Notes: a model not told the origin generated them from the letters alone. Counted from the first letter of the stretch, positions 29,611-38,605 are shown. The stretch is 64,000 nt of DNA from Rhizobium sp. P40RR-XXII (GCF_012641405.1 NZ_JABAII010000007.1:62001-126000), one strand, 5' to 3'. Numbers and translations are program-made.

Positions 29611-30471
29611 CTACAATCCGTACCGGCTCCACAATGCCTTGTCCTCTGCCGCTTCGGCAAGCCCGGATGCAAGCCCCACGCCGATGCCGTCCATGCCGCC
29701 AAGCGAAATGCCCGGAGCCTTGCGGCCAAAAAGGCTGCGCGGCGTGGTGACCAGCGTAGGCTTGACCTTGTCGCCGAAGCGCTTCCTCAATTCTTGCCGC
29801 ATGTCGCCGAGGCCGTCGATCAAGCCAAGCTCCAGCCCACGATTGCCGGTCCAAAAGAGACCGGAGAACACCGTTTCGTCCGCCGAGAGCTTGCCAGTCC
29901 GCCGCTCCAGCACCATGTCGATGAAGACCTTGTGGATTTCGAGCTGCAGGCTCTTCAGATATTCGATGTCCTTTTCCTTCTCCGGCTGGAACGGATCGAG
30001 GATCACCTTGTTCTCGCCGGCTGTATAGACGCGCCGCTCGATGCCGATCTTCTTCAAGAGATCCGGAAAACCGAAGCCACCGGACACGACGCCGATGGAA
30101 CCGACGATCGACGTGGAGTCGGCAATGATCTCATCGCCTGCCAGCGCGATCATATAGCCGCCGGATGCCGCGACGTCCTCGACGAAGACCAGAACCTTCT
30201 TGTTTTTCTCGGCGGCAAGATCGCGAATGCGATTGTAGATCATCCGCGACTGCACTGGAGAACCACCCGGCGAATTGACGATGATGGCAACGGCCGGCGC
30301 CGTCTTCATGTCAAACGCCTTTTCAAGCGCTGGCGACACGCCCGCCAGGTTCAGCGATTGCCGCAGAGGCCCACCTCCGGAAGAGATGACGCCGCTCAGG
30401 CGGACAACGGGTACGATCACCTGCTCCTTGCGGAAGCGCTTCGGAAGCATGCGTCTCAAGAACTCAACCAT
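29611..30471 (-). CDS. sppA: Signal peptide peptidase SppA, short S49 type
   Basis: The 286-aa protein is a short S49 serine protease that removes remnant signal peptides or other membrane peptides. The family nucleophile region is EDVAASGGYMIALAGDEI (Ser near 126), with the Lys general-base region later in SVGVVSGGF..GIERRVYTAGENK. The N-terminus lacks a strong membrane segment (MVEFLRRMLPKRFRKEQV), unlike the E. coli long form, so it is probably peripheral or cytosolic. ATG 30471 opens the frame. It leads the small membrane protein gene 29403-29594. Confidence 0.93.
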   Translation of the reverse strand: MVEFLRRMLPKRFRKEQVIVPVVRLSGVISSGGGPLRQSLNLAGVSPALEKAFDMKTAPAVAIIVNSPGGSPVQSRMIYNRIRDLAAEKNKKVLVFVEDVAASGGYMIALAGDEIIADSTSIVGSIGVVSGGFGFPDLLKKIGIERRVYTAGENKVILDPFQPEKEKDIEYLKSLQLEIHKVFIDMVLERRTGKLSADETVFSGLFWTGNRGLELGLIDGLGDMRQELRKRFGDKVKPTLVTTPRSLFGRKAPGISLGGMDGIGVGLASGLAEAAEDKALWSRYGL

Positions 30472-30579
30472 TCGTCATCCCTGAATCATGATGTTTGCTG
30501 CCCCGTGATGTATGCACGGAAACGGCAAACGCAACATTGCGGATCGTATTTCGTGCCCTGATGCCTAAGCGACGATAGG

Positions 30580-31356
30580 TTATCGGCGCGGATAGGCGGC
30601 GCGGCCATTATTCAGATCGTCGACGAAATCGGAAAATTTATGCGTTCCCTCGCCATGCATGATCAAGGGCGCACGCAGCGCCAGCCTCGCTCGCGAGCCC
30701 TTTATTCCCGTCACCAGGATGCGCACGGCATTCTCGCCTTCGCGCGGATGGATCGGCGTGATCTCGATACCGCCGAAGCGGCGGCCGCAGGCGGCAATAA
30801 TCTCGCCGATGGATTCCGGCCGCGCGATGAGCGAGAGCTGGCCGCCGGGGATCATGATCGCACCTGCCGTGCGGATCCATTTTTCGAACAGCCCGTCCGT
30901 CATGGCATGCGCCTCGGCCTTCAACGCATCTGGCGTCAGCCTGTCGCTTGCGTCGTTGAAGGGCGGGTTCATGATGACGTGATGGAAGCTGTCGTCGACC
31001 AGGCCCGCCTCGTTGCGATCCTTGCCGGTCAACGTAACGTCGGCTTCGATGACCGAGACACGGTCCGCAAAACGCGCATTGTCAGGCAGAAGCAGGCTTT
31101 TGCGAGCGAACTCGGCCATATCGGGCGAGCGCTCGAACAGCACCACCTCCGCCTGGTCGAGCCGAGACGCGACGGCCATTCCAGCGGCCCCCGCACCCGC
31201 GCCGAGATCGGCTACCCTGATTGCGCGGTCGTCCGCCACGAGTGCCGCCAGCAGCATGGCATCCATGCCGGAGCGGTGCCCCCTGCCCTTCGGCTGGACG
31301 ATGTGGAAAGCGCCGCGATGAAAGGCATCGATGGTTTCGGAGGGGCTGCCGGTCAT
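30580..31356 (-). CDS. SAM-dependent methyltransferase, TrmN6/YfiC-like
   Basis: The 258-aa product has a Rossmann-type SAM domain (VADLGAGAGAAGMAVASRL, about 45-63) and the N6-adenine methyltransferase motif NPPF (about 130-133, HVIMNPPFNDASDRL), which points to the tRNA1(Val) A37 N6-methylation group. The N-terminus HIVQPKGRGHRSGMDAMLLAA matches the target-binding opening of that family. ATG 31356 is the start by fit to the family; a 54-codon in-frame extension upstream runs through the DUF2007 gene and is disregarded. It starts 8 bases after the DUF2007 stop codon, so the two are one operon. Confidence 0.9.
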   Translation of the reverse strand: MTGSPSETIDAFHRGAFHIVQPKGRGHRSGMDAMLLAALVADDRAIRVADLGAGAGAAGMAVASRLDQAEVVLFERSPDMAEFARKSLLLPDNARFADRVSVIEADVTLTGKDRNEAGLVDDSFHHVIMNPPFNDASDRLTPDALKAEAHAMTDGLFEKWIRTAGAIMIPGGQLSLIARPESIGEIIAACGRRFGGIEITPIHPREGENAVRILVTGIKGSRARLALRAPLIMHGEGTHKFSDFVDDLNNGRAAYPRR

Positions 31357-31364
31357 GGCGAACC

Positions 31365-31595
31365 TCAGGTCCGCGCCGGGCGCAGCTCGTCGCCGAGACC
31401 GGCATCGATCAGGATACGCCGCGCCTGATCCGCACGCTCTTCCTCCACCAGAAAACGGCGCGGCAGCATGCCGAGAGATCCCTCCAGGATGCTCATCGCC
31501 TGATCCGCCACCAGGCAATGAATTCCGGCATCCTTCATCAGGCTCTCCGCAAAGGAGAGAAGGACCGGGTCATTGGTGCGGATCAGCTCGTGCAT
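31365..31595 (-). CDS. DUF2007 family protein (putative signal-transducing protein)
   Basis: The 76-aa product opens MHELIRTNDPVLLSFAESLMKDAGIHC and ends with the VEEERADQARRILIDAGL block, the usual DUF2007 shape, a small ferredoxin-like alpha/beta fold with no known activity. ATG 31595 is the family start; an earlier in-frame ATG (31634) adds residues foreign to the family. It is the first gene of a two-gene unit with the methyltransferase and is divergent from ispB across about 108 bases. Confidence 0.88.
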   Translation of the reverse strand: MHELIRTNDPVLLSFAESLMKDAGIHCLVADQAMSILEGSLGMLPRRFLVEEERADQARRILIDAGLGDELRPART

Positions 31596-31703
31596 AAGCC
31601 CTAGAATTCCTGTCAAATTTACGCGACGAGACAATTCGCCTCTTGCCGCCTCTTTCGCCCCTTCTTATTGTGCTTTGCAGAAAATGAACAGGAGTCCGGA
31701 TCG

Positions 31704-32720
31704 TTGGGCGTCGTGATACCGCTGGAAGAAAGCAAGAATAAACTGGCATCCATCAAGCCATTGGTGGATCTGACCAAGGCGGACATGGAACGCGTCAATC
31801 AGCTCATCCTGTCCAAGGCCGGCTCCGATGTGCAGATGATCCCCGAGGTTGCGGAGCATCTCATCTCCTCCGGCGGCAAGCGCCTGCGGCCGATGCTGAC
31901 GATCGCCTCCGCCGCACTTTACGGCTATCAGGGCGACAATCACATCAAGCTGGCGACATCGGTCGAATTCCTGCACACAGCCACGCTGCTGCATGACGAT
32001 GTGGTCGATGAAAGCGATCTGCGCCGCGGCAAGTCCACTGCCCGCATGATCTGGGGCAACCAGGCGAGCGTTCTGGTCGGCGACTTCCTGCTCGGCCAGG
32101 CCTTCCGCATGATGGTGGAAGTCGGCTCGCTTGATGCGCTCGACGTCTTGTCCTCGGCTGCCTGCGTCATCGCCGAGGGCGAAGTGCTGCAGCTCTCGGT
32201 CTCCAAGAACATGGAAACGACCGAAGACGATTATCTTTCGGTCATTCGCGCCAAGACCGCCGCACTTTTCGCCGCTGCGGCCGAAGTCGGACCGATCGTC
32301 GCCAACGCCGGCAAGGCGGAGCGCAATGCGCTGAAGTCGTACGGCACCAATCTCGGCCTCGCTTTTCAACTCGTCGACGATGCGCTGGACTACGGCGGCA
32401 AGGCTGCCGATCTCGGCAAGAATGTCGGCGACGATTTCCGCGAGGGCAAGATCACGCTGCCGGTGATCCTCGCCTATCGCCGCGGCACCGAAAAGGAACG
32501 CGCCTTCTGGCGTGACGCCATCGAAACCGGCAACAACAGCGACGAAAATCTTGAAAAGGCCCTCGGCCTGATCACGAAATACGGCGCGTTGGCCGACACA
32601 ATTGCCCGTGCCGTGCACTACGGCACCATCGCGCGCGACGCTCTGGCGCCTATGCCGGAAACGCCCTGGAAATCGGCACTTCTCGAAGTGATCGATTTCT
32701 GCATCGAACGCGTTAATTGA
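31704..32720 (+). CDS. ispB: Octaprenyl diphosphate synthase family polyprenyl synthetase
   Basis: The 338-aa enzyme extends farnesyl diphosphate with isopentenyl diphosphate to a long all-trans chain used in ubiquinone. Both Asp-rich motifs are visible: HDDVVDESDLRRG (about 99-112, LLHDDVVD) and QLVDDALDYGG (about 222-232), with GGKRLRPML and the KTAALFAAA region in between. The start is taken as TTG 31704 because AGGAG lies 9 bases upstream and the product then begins GVVIPLEESKNK; the earlier ATG at 31668 has no ribosome site. Its product feeds UbiA (10456-11418). Confidence 0.93.
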   Translation: MGVVIPLEESKNKLASIKPLVDLTKADMERVNQLILSKAGSDVQMIPEVAEHLISSGGKRLRPMLTIASAALYGYQGDNHIKLATSVEFLHTATLLHDDVVDESDLRRGKSTARMIWGNQASVLVGDFLLGQAFRMMVEVGSLDALDVLSSAACVIAEGEVLQLSVSKNMETTEDDYLSVIRAKTAALFAAAAEVGPIVANAGKAERNALKSYGTNLGLAFQLVDDALDYGGKAADLGKNVGDDFREGKITLPVILAYRRGTEKERAFWRDAIETGNNSDENLEKALGLITKYGALADTIARAVHYGTIARDALAPMPETPWKSALLEVIDFCIERVN

Positions 32721-32844
32721 TAGCGGCGACCCGAATTTGTTGCAGGGCCGCTTCAAAAAAGCCATCCTGTTGTGAATCAGTTGACAGGAATGCGTTATGC
32801 CGCCGGCGACTTCGCCGGCCGTTTCCTTGATGAAAGGCTTTCTA

Positions 32845-34704
32845 ATGCGGCAGAGACTTGCCATCCGTTTCCTTTCGGGCGTAGCCTTGGCGGCAATCCT
32901 TTCGGTGCCCGCCCTGACTGGCGCGCGCGCGGAGGACAAGCCGGCGGCAGCGGCGCCGGAGGCCAGCGCTCCGGTTGCTTTCGATCCCGATGGCGTCGAT
33001 ACGTTCGCAGGCGCGTTTCTCGCCGCCCGCACGGCCGATGTCGACCACGACTACGACACCGCCATCGCGCTTTATAAAAAGGCGCTGATGATCGACCCCG
33101 GCAATCCGGAAATCCGCCAACGGCTGATGATCTCGCTGCTGCTCAACGGCAATCTGGAAGAGGGCGTCAAATACGCCAACGAGTTGAAAAACGATCCTTC
33201 GGTCGAGCGCGTCACCACGATCGTGCGCGGCATGGATGCCATTCGCCGACACGAATACCGGACGGCACAGGAAATTCTCAAATATAACGGTCCGAACGAT
33301 CTCGACCGGATGATGACCAACCTGCTCTCCGCCTGGGCCCGCGCCGGATCCGGCCGCGGCAAGGAAGCGATCTCGATGATCGACAAGATGAAGGGACCGG
33401 ATTGGTTCAACATCTTCAAGAACTATCATGCCGGCGCCATCGCGCTGACGTTGGGTGACCTTAAATCGGCACGCTCGCATCTCAACGACGCGATCCTCGA
33501 CAAGACGGGCGGCGCAACGGCACCCGATACCTTCATGCGCGCGGTCATGGCGCTTGCACGCCTCGAAGCCAAGGCCGGCGACAAGCAGAAGGCGCTGGAT
33601 GCGATCTCGGTCGGCGACAATCTTGTCAGCAATTACGCACCGCTGAACGCGCTGCGTGACAGCATCACCAAGGGCGGTACGCCGGACCAGCAGGTCACCA
33701 ATGCGAGCCAGGGTGCAGCTGCCGTGCTCTTCACCATCGGCGCCGCGCTGAACCGCGACGGTGCCGAAGATGTCGTCTCGCTCTACCTGCAGATTGCCAA
33801 TTCGCTCGATCCGAAGGCTGCCGATACGCTGGTACTCCTCGGCGGACTGGCTGAAAAGCAGGAGCAGACCGATCGCGCCGTCGCCTTCTACAAGAAGGTG
33901 CCGGATGATTCGCCGATGGCCCGTATTTCCGAGCTGCAGCTCGGCCTTGCGCTTGCCCAGTCCGGCAAGGTCGACGATGCCCGCAAGCATCTGAAAGCAT
34001 TGATCGATTCCGATCCCAACGACGTTCGTAGCTATCTCGCCTATGGAAGCGTCCTTTCCGACGCCAAGGATTTCCAGGCCATGGCCGATAACTACGACAA
34101 GGCCGTGCAGATCATCGGCCCGGTGCCGAAGCGCAGCGATTGGGCCGTGTTCTTCCAGCGCGGCATCGCCTATGAGCGGCTGAAGAAGTGGCCGGATGCC
34201 GAGCCGAACTTCAAGAGGGCGCTGGAGCTCAACCCGGATCAGCCGCAGGTGCTGAACTATCTCGGCTATTCCTGGGTCGACATGAATATGAACCTCGACC
34301 AGGGCCTGGACATGATCAAGAAGGCCGTCGACCTGAAGCCGGATGACGGCTACATCGTTGATTCCCTTGGCTGGGCCTATTTCCGCCTGAACCGCTTCGA
34401 CGACGCGGTGAACGAGCTGGAACGGGCAGCGCAGCTGAAAGCCGGCGACCCGACGATCAACGATCACCTGGGCGACGCCTATTGGCGTGTCAATCGCAAG
34501 CTCGAAGCTGTCTATCAGTGGAACCGCGCGCTCGCCTCGAAACCCGAAGAAGCCGATATTCCGAAGATCAAGGAAAAGGTCGAGAAGGGCCTGCCCGTGC
34601 TCGATAACGATCCGAGGACCGTCGACAAGAGCAAGCTACCCGACCCTGCGCCCGCGCCTTCGCCCGACACGAACGCTCCGGCGCCGGTCGACAAGAAGTC
34701 CTAA
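32845..34704 (+). CDS. Periplasmic tetratricopeptide-repeat protein
   Basis: The 619-aa product has a signal peptide (MRQRLAIRFLSGVALAAILSVPALTGARAE) and then TPR helices throughout, for example DYDTAIALYKKALMIDPGNPEIRQRLM (about 65-91), and WAVFFQRGIAYERLKKWPDAEPNFKRALELNPDQPQVLNYLGYSW and GWAYFRLNRFDDAVNELERAAQLKAGDPTINDHLGDAYWR in the last third. The C-terminal tail is Pro/Ala-rich. Such proteins act as scaffolds; partners are unknown. ATG 32845 follows AAAGG at 8 bases; an in-frame ATG 5 codons upstream (32830) is possible. It sits between ispB and ispE with short gaps, so it is probably in their operon. Confidence 0.88.
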   Translation: MRQRLAIRFLSGVALAAILSVPALTGARAEDKPAAAAPEASAPVAFDPDGVDTFAGAFLAARTADVDHDYDTAIALYKKALMIDPGNPEIRQRLMISLLLNGNLEEGVKYANELKNDPSVERVTTIVRGMDAIRRHEYRTAQEILKYNGPNDLDRMMTNLLSAWARAGSGRGKEAISMIDKMKGPDWFNIFKNYHAGAIALTLGDLKSARSHLNDAILDKTGGATAPDTFMRAVMALARLEAKAGDKQKALDAISVGDNLVSNYAPLNALRDSITKGGTPDQQVTNASQGAAAVLFTIGAALNRDGAEDVVSLYLQIANSLDPKAADTLVLLGGLAEKQEQTDRAVAFYKKVPDDSPMARISELQLGLALAQSGKVDDARKHLKALIDSDPNDVRSYLAYGSVLSDAKDFQAMADNYDKAVQIIGPVPKRSDWAVFFQRGIAYERLKKWPDAEPNFKRALELNPDQPQVLNYLGYSWVDMNMNLDQGLDMIKKAVDLKPDDGYIVDSLGWAYFRLNRFDDAVNELERAAQLKAGDPTINDHLGDAYWRVNRKLEAVYQWNRALASKPEEADIPKIKEKVEKGLPVLDNDPRTVDKSKLPDPAPAPSPDTNAPAPVDKKS

Positions 34705-34712
34705 GTCTTCCG

Positions 34713-35627
34713 ATGAACACGGTCTTGGCAGCGGGCGATTTCGACCTCGTGGAGGAAGCGCCCGCAAAGATCAATCTTGCACTGCATGTTACGGGCCGCC
34801 GCGCCGACGGCTATCATCTTCTCGATATGCTGGTGAGTTTTGCCCGCCATGGCGATCGCCTCGCCTTTCGCGCCGGCGATTATGACGACTTCAGCCTCTC
34901 CGGGCGCTTCGGCCCGCTACTGTCGGCCGATGGCGAGGCTGGCGACAATCTCGTGCTCAAGGCGCGCGATCTGCTGCGGTCGGCTGCCCACGCAGCGGGC
35001 TTCGACGCGCCCGCCGTTCACATCCATCTTGAAAAGAACCTGCCGATCGCATCGGGTATCGGCGGTGGCTCGGCGGATGCGGCCGCCACATTGCGCGGGC
35101 TAATACGGCTGTGGCGGCTCGCGCTGCCTGACGAGAAGGTCACGGCCATCGCCTTGAAGCTTGGCGCCGATGTGCCGATGTGCCTTGCCAGCAAGCCGCT
35201 GGTGGCGCGCGGAATTGGCGAGGCGATAGACTTGCTGCCGGCGTTTCCCTCTTTCCCCATGGTTCTCGGCAATCCGCTCGTCGGCATCTCCACGCCGGAC
35301 GTATTTCGCCATCTCTCCCGCAAGGACAATCCGCCATTGCTGTTTCCATCGCAGATGCCGCAAGGATATGGCGAGTGGATCGAGGTGATCCGGAATCTGC
35401 GCAACGATCTCGAACCATCGGCACGCTCGATCTGCAGCGAGATTTCGATGCTGTCCGGCTTGATCGAAAGCCAAAATTCGATCGTGACCCGCATGTCCGG
35501 CTCCGGTGCTACTTGCTTCGGGATTTTCGAAAGCACCGAACGGGCGGAGGAGGCCGCCGCCTCGCTTCACAGGCAGAAGCCGGGCTGGTATTTCAAGGTG
35601 ACGGAAACGATTGCGGGAGAGGCATGA
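34713..35627 (+). CDS. ispE: 4-diphosphocytidyl-2-C-methyl-D-erythritol kinase
   Basis: IspE phosphorylates CDP-methylerythritol in the non-mevalonate isoprenoid pathway. The 304-aa protein shows the GHMP-kinase layout: substrate region EEAPAKINLALHVTGRRADGYH (about 10-31) and the ATP-binding LEKNLPIASGIGGGSADAAATLRGL (about 100-124), with a C-terminal GSGATCFGIF block. It follows the TPR gene by 8 bases, and its stop TGA overlaps the moaB start codon region, so the genes are translationally close. Confidence 0.96.
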   Translation: MNTVLAAGDFDLVEEAPAKINLALHVTGRRADGYHLLDMLVSFARHGDRLAFRAGDYDDFSLSGRFGPLLSADGEAGDNLVLKARDLLRSAAHAAGFDAPAVHIHLEKNLPIASGIGGGSADAAATLRGLIRLWRLALPDEKVTAIALKLGADVPMCLASKPLVARGIGEAIDLLPAFPSFPMVLGNPLVGISTPDVFRHLSRKDNPPLLFPSQMPQGYGEWIEVIRNLRNDLEPSARSICSEISMLSGLIESQNSIVTRMSGSGATCFGIFESTERAEEAAASLHRQKPGWYFKVTETIAGEA

Positions 35628-36181
35628 TGGCAGGCTCAGTCAGCGAAAGATCCTTCATTCCCGTCGGCATCGCCGTGCTGACCGTTTCCGATACGCGCAC
35701 GCCCGCCGACGACAGGTCCGGCGATACGCTGGTCGCGCGCATCGCAGAAGCCGGCCATAGGCTGGCGGCCCGCGCCATCGTTCCCGACGACAAGGAGCGC
35801 ATCCGCGCGCAAGTGGAAGCCTGGACGAAGGACGATGCGGTCGACGTGGTGATCACCACCGGCGGCACGGGCTTCACCGGCCGCGATGTCACTCCCGAAG
35901 CGCTGGAGCCGCTGTTCGAGAAGCGCATGGACGGCTTCTCCGAGGTCTTCCATCGCATCTCCTACGACAAGATCGGTACGGCGACGATCCAGTCGCGGGC
36001 AACTGGCGGTGTCGCCAACGCCACCTTCATCTTCGTACTGCCGGGATCGCCCGGCGCCTGCAAGGACGCCTGGGATGGCATTCTCAAGGCGCAGCTCGAT
36101 TACCGCCATATGCCCTGCAATTTCGTGGAGATCATGCCGCGCCTCGACGAGCATCTGAGGCGCGGCGGCTCTACCGCATAA
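35627..36181 (+). CDS. moaB: Molybdenum cofactor biosynthesis protein B
   Basis: The 184-aa protein is a MogA/MoaB-fold molybdopterin-binding protein involved in adenylylating molybdopterin before metal insertion. The diagnostic blocks are VLTVSDTRTPADDRSGD (about 16-32), ITTGGTGFTGRDVTPEA (about 72-88) and FVLPGSPGACKDAW near the C-terminus. It is read from one of two adjacent ATGs overlapping the ispE stop (35624 or 35627); the second has the better distance from the GGGAGAGG ribosome site. The operon mixes isoprenoid and molybdopterin functions, which have no known direct link. Confidence 0.95.
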   Translation: MAGSVSERSFIPVGIAVLTVSDTRTPADDRSGDTLVARIAEAGHRLAARAIVPDDKERIRAQVEAWTKDDAVDVVITTGGTGFTGRDVTPEALEPLFEKRMDGFSEVFHRISYDKIGTATIQSRATGGVANATFIFVLPGSPGACKDAWDGILKAQLDYRHMPCNFVEIMPRLDEHLRRGGSTA

Positions 36182-36299
36182 TTCCCCAAATCGGAATCGA
36201 GTTGGGAGAAAGATTAATGACTTATCCCGTTCACACAGGTGCTAATCCCATCTAGCGTTCTCGCATGACGTGTCTACCCTGCTTCGATATAGGGGCTGG

Positions 36300-36560
36300 A
36301 TGAGTGAGAGCCTGTTTCCGACGCGCTGGGCAAACGACAAGCCGCCATCGCTGGAGAAGTTCACATCGGACCTCCCAGACGATTATGCCTATGCGGAGGA
36401 TCTGGCGAAGAACCGGTGGCGAAGTGGCTTCAGGCGCCCAAAGTGCGCCAACTTCAAGAGATCGAGCTAGGGGACCTACCACGGCGTCCGCGACAAGCAT
36501 GTCGACATCTACGCCAACGAGTTCGTCTTCCGCGGCAACCGGAGGCGGCACTTCCAGTGA
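36300..36560 (+). pseudogene. IS1595-family (ISXO2-like) transposase remnant
   Basis: Translation in one frame gives PTRWANDKPPSLEKFTSDLP and, before TAG at 36468-36470, a DLAKNRWRSGFRRPKCANFK block that corresponds to the zinc-ribbon start of ISXO2-like transposases (normally KRWPxGFxCPxCG). Straight after the stop the same frame gives GTYHGVRDKHVDIYANEFVF and GNRRRHF, the family's C-terminal end. Most of the catalytic middle is missing, so this is an in-frame internal deletion with a stop codon at the junction. Some zinc-ribbon cysteines are also lost (CP to RP). It is therefore inactive. No terminal inverted repeat was firmly placed; nothing else is seen in 36182-36615. Confidence 0.75.
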
Positions 36561-36615
36561 TGAAAGACCGCTCCGACCAAAAACGAACTCGCAGCTCTCA
36601 CCAAACACTTGAGAT

Positions 36616-37143
36616 ATGCTATACAATACGCAGATTGCAACCGATGCAGAGATGGCCATGTCGACCTTCCGGAATGCAGTTGTGTCCTTGCCAGGCAAAG
36701 AGCGCGTAGCAAAAACCCCATTTGGTGCAAAGGTTGTTATCCATGCCACGGCCGCCGAGACTGGCGGCGCATTCGGGATGTGGGAAACCTTCACTCCACC
36801 GGGACACGGTCCAGCGCCTCACATCCACACGCGGGAGACCGAAGTCTTTCGCGTCATCCGTGGACTCTATCGCTTCCAATGCGGTGACGAAGAGTTCGAT
36901 GCGCCTCCCGGCACCGTCGTCGTTCTGCCGCCGCATGTTCGACACGGTTGGCGAAATATCAGCGACGAACCAGGCCAGATGTTCGGCACCGTCACGCCAG
37001 GCGGTTGCGAGCAACTGTTTATCGACATCGAGGCATCATGTGCGGATACGCCGGAGAAAATTGCGTTGATTGAAGGGCGTCTAGGGATCATCAACGATAT
37101 GACGCTGGCCCTCGGATTGGTAGCCCCGCCGGATTCGCGCTGA
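36616..37143 (+). CDS. Cupin-domain protein
   Basis: The 175-aa product is a single small beta-barrel cupin: the first motif is PGHGPAPHIHTRETEVFRVIRGLYRF (about 64-89) with the metal-binding His-x-His and Glu, and the second is PPGTVVVLPPHVRHGWRNIS (about 95-114). Cupins of this type bind a metal and a small molecule or bind a sugar; the substrate is unknown. The start is uncertain: ATG 36616 lacks a good ribosome site, and ATGs at 36652 and 36658 are possible. It is preceded by the transposase remnant, and its surroundings are less gene-dense than the rest. Confidence 0.85.
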   Translation: MLYNTQIATDAEMAMSTFRNAVVSLPGKERVAKTPFGAKVVIHATAAETGGAFGMWETFTPPGHGPAPHIHTRETEVFRVIRGLYRFQCGDEEFDAPPGTVVVLPPHVRHGWRNISDEPGQMFGTVTPGGCEQLFIDIEASCADTPEKIALIEGRLGIINDMTLALGLVAPPDSR

Positions 37144-37282
37144 TTGATCAGCACGTCTACCTACCGCTCAGCGCGGCTTTTCAGTCTCGAAGCCGAGGAA
37201 CCGCAAGGCTCTTGTACAACTACTGGCGTGACCCTGTGCGAAAGGGATAAGCCAAAAAATTAGGTAGCATTTCAAAGTATAG

Positions 37283-37316
37283 CAGCGCCGCGCGTCTTGA
37301 AAGACGCGCGGCGCTG
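37283..37316. repeat. 34-bp near-perfect palindrome of the CAGCGCCGCGCGTC family
   Basis: Arms CAGCGCCGCGCGTCTT and AAGACGCGCGGCGCTG are perfect reverse complements (16 bp) around a 2-base centre. The same family recurs at 62996-63039. Here it lies between two convergent genes (cupin and 37355-37669) and may serve as a bidirectional terminator. It is a known style of rhizobial dispersed repeat. Confidence 0.8.
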
Positions 37317-37354
37317 TCAGTAGATCCTGCGCATGGCAAGGCATTATCAGCCTG

Positions 37355-37669
37355 CTATGCCTTCGGCCCCGGCAATATAGGAACTAATTCCCAATTGTCG
37401 CCACTGAGGATGATGCAGCTCCGGCCCGAAGCGTCGCTGATCAATAGTGTCCAGCTACCGCTTTCGGCGGCGTAGATCTCCACGATCGTATCGGCACCAA
37501 GCTTGCCGACCGCCGAGAGCTTTTCAGAGAGATTGTCGCCAAGAAAGGCAACGATATCGACGCGCTGGGCGCAAACCAGCATCGCCTGGGAGTTTGCAAC
37601 GCCGGGAAAAAGAATTGCACTTGACATGAGAGCCATTGCCAAGAGGCGGTAAAGCATCGTGCGTTTCAT
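37355..37669 (-). CDS. Small secreted orphan protein
   Basis: This 104-aa protein has a signal peptide (MKRTMLYRLLAMALMSSAILFPGVANSQA) and a short mature part of about 75 residues with two Cys (CAQRVD and RSCIIL), probably one disulfide. It has no recognised domain. The ribosome site AAGGAGGTG, 5 bases before ATG 37669, is near-perfect, so it is likely to be well translated. It is divergent from nothing close by and followed by the palindrome at 37283-37316. Confidence 0.72.
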   Translation of the reverse strand: MKRTMLYRLLAMALMSSAILFPGVANSQAMLVCAQRVDIVAFLGDNLSEKLSAVGKLGADTIVEIYAAESGSWTLLISDASGRSCIILSGDNWELVPILPGPKA

Positions 37670-37846
37670 GACGCACCTCCTTTCGCCGGTATCCCGGCGG
37701 ACAAGGAGTGTGCCGCTGACCTGTTCCGCCGCATATCGGCATCTTCATGGTCGGTGCCCGACGCGACACGCGTAAGGTGCCGCCACAGGAAAATTATCGC
37801 AGGTATTTGCAGCTTTTCAAATGGAATCTGGAACGGAAGCGAAGCG

Positions 37847-38365
37847 CTATCGTGCCGCGCGCGCCACCCACGAGGGTATGAGCTCGCTTGAAAGGCTCCG
37901 GCTCTTCCGGCCCTCGGCAAATTCGGCCAGCCGCATCCCGGTTCTGGCGGCGGCGATGGCCTGCGCCTTCGACAAGAGCAATCCCAGCTCCAAAGGCGGC
38001 ATGCCTCTGCGAATGCGCTGCAGGAAAGGCCGGCGATAACCGCGCGATGCGGTGAAGCGTGCCGGCGCCTTGTTCAGGGAGACATATTCCGCGATCTCGT
38101 CGATCCACCCCGCCTGCGGCCGCGCACCGGGCTCGACCAGCAGCAGCCAGTCACCGCGTGCCGAACGCAGTATGTCCTTGATATCCCATTGCGAATAGAA
38201 GCGGCATCCGGCGGCATCCGCCACCCGCGACGTGCCGTCCCTGGAACCATGATCGAGCACGACGACATCGCAGACCAGCCCCTCGACCGCGCCTGCCACC
38301 AATGCCGCCAATGTCTGCGCCAGCTCCGGTTCGTGATCCTGGCATTCGATGATGACCGTCAACAT
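37847..38365 (-). CDS. Short glycosyltransferase family 2-like protein
   Basis: The 172-aa product opens MLTVIIECQDHEPELAQTLAAL and then VVVLDHGSRDGTSRVADAAG, the nucleotide-sugar-binding start of GT-A family 2 enzymes. The usual DxD metal site is not visible (GDWLLLVEPGARPQ follows in its place), and the protein is much shorter than typical family 2 enzymes, so catalysis is doubtful. ATG 38365 is chosen by fit; an in-frame ATG 13 codons earlier adds unrelated residues. It ends in a basic Ser/Arg region. Confidence 0.72.
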   Translation of the reverse strand: MLTVIIECQDHEPELAQTLAALVAGAVEGLVCDVVVLDHGSRDGTSRVADAAGCRFYSQWDIKDILRSARGDWLLLVEPGARPQAGWIDEIAEYVSLNKAPARFTASRGYRRPFLQRIRRGMPPLELGLLLSKAQAIAAARTGMRLAEFAEGRKSRSLSSELIPSWVARAAR

Positions 38366-38605
38366 TGCCCATTTATAGAGCGACGCACAATTTATTGCCA
38401 GCACCTAACCCTCGAGGCCTGACGTTTAAGAAAAGCGTGATACATCGCCCCGAAATCGCGGCGCGCCCATCGCCAAACGCTTCGAATGCGTGAGGCGGAA
38501 GATGATGATTCCGGATTTTGTTCTTGCAATGTTCTCATTTGTCGGATAGGAATTTAATCATCTTAGACGCGGCATGCGATGGCATGAACCGCCCTGGAGC
38601 GACCG

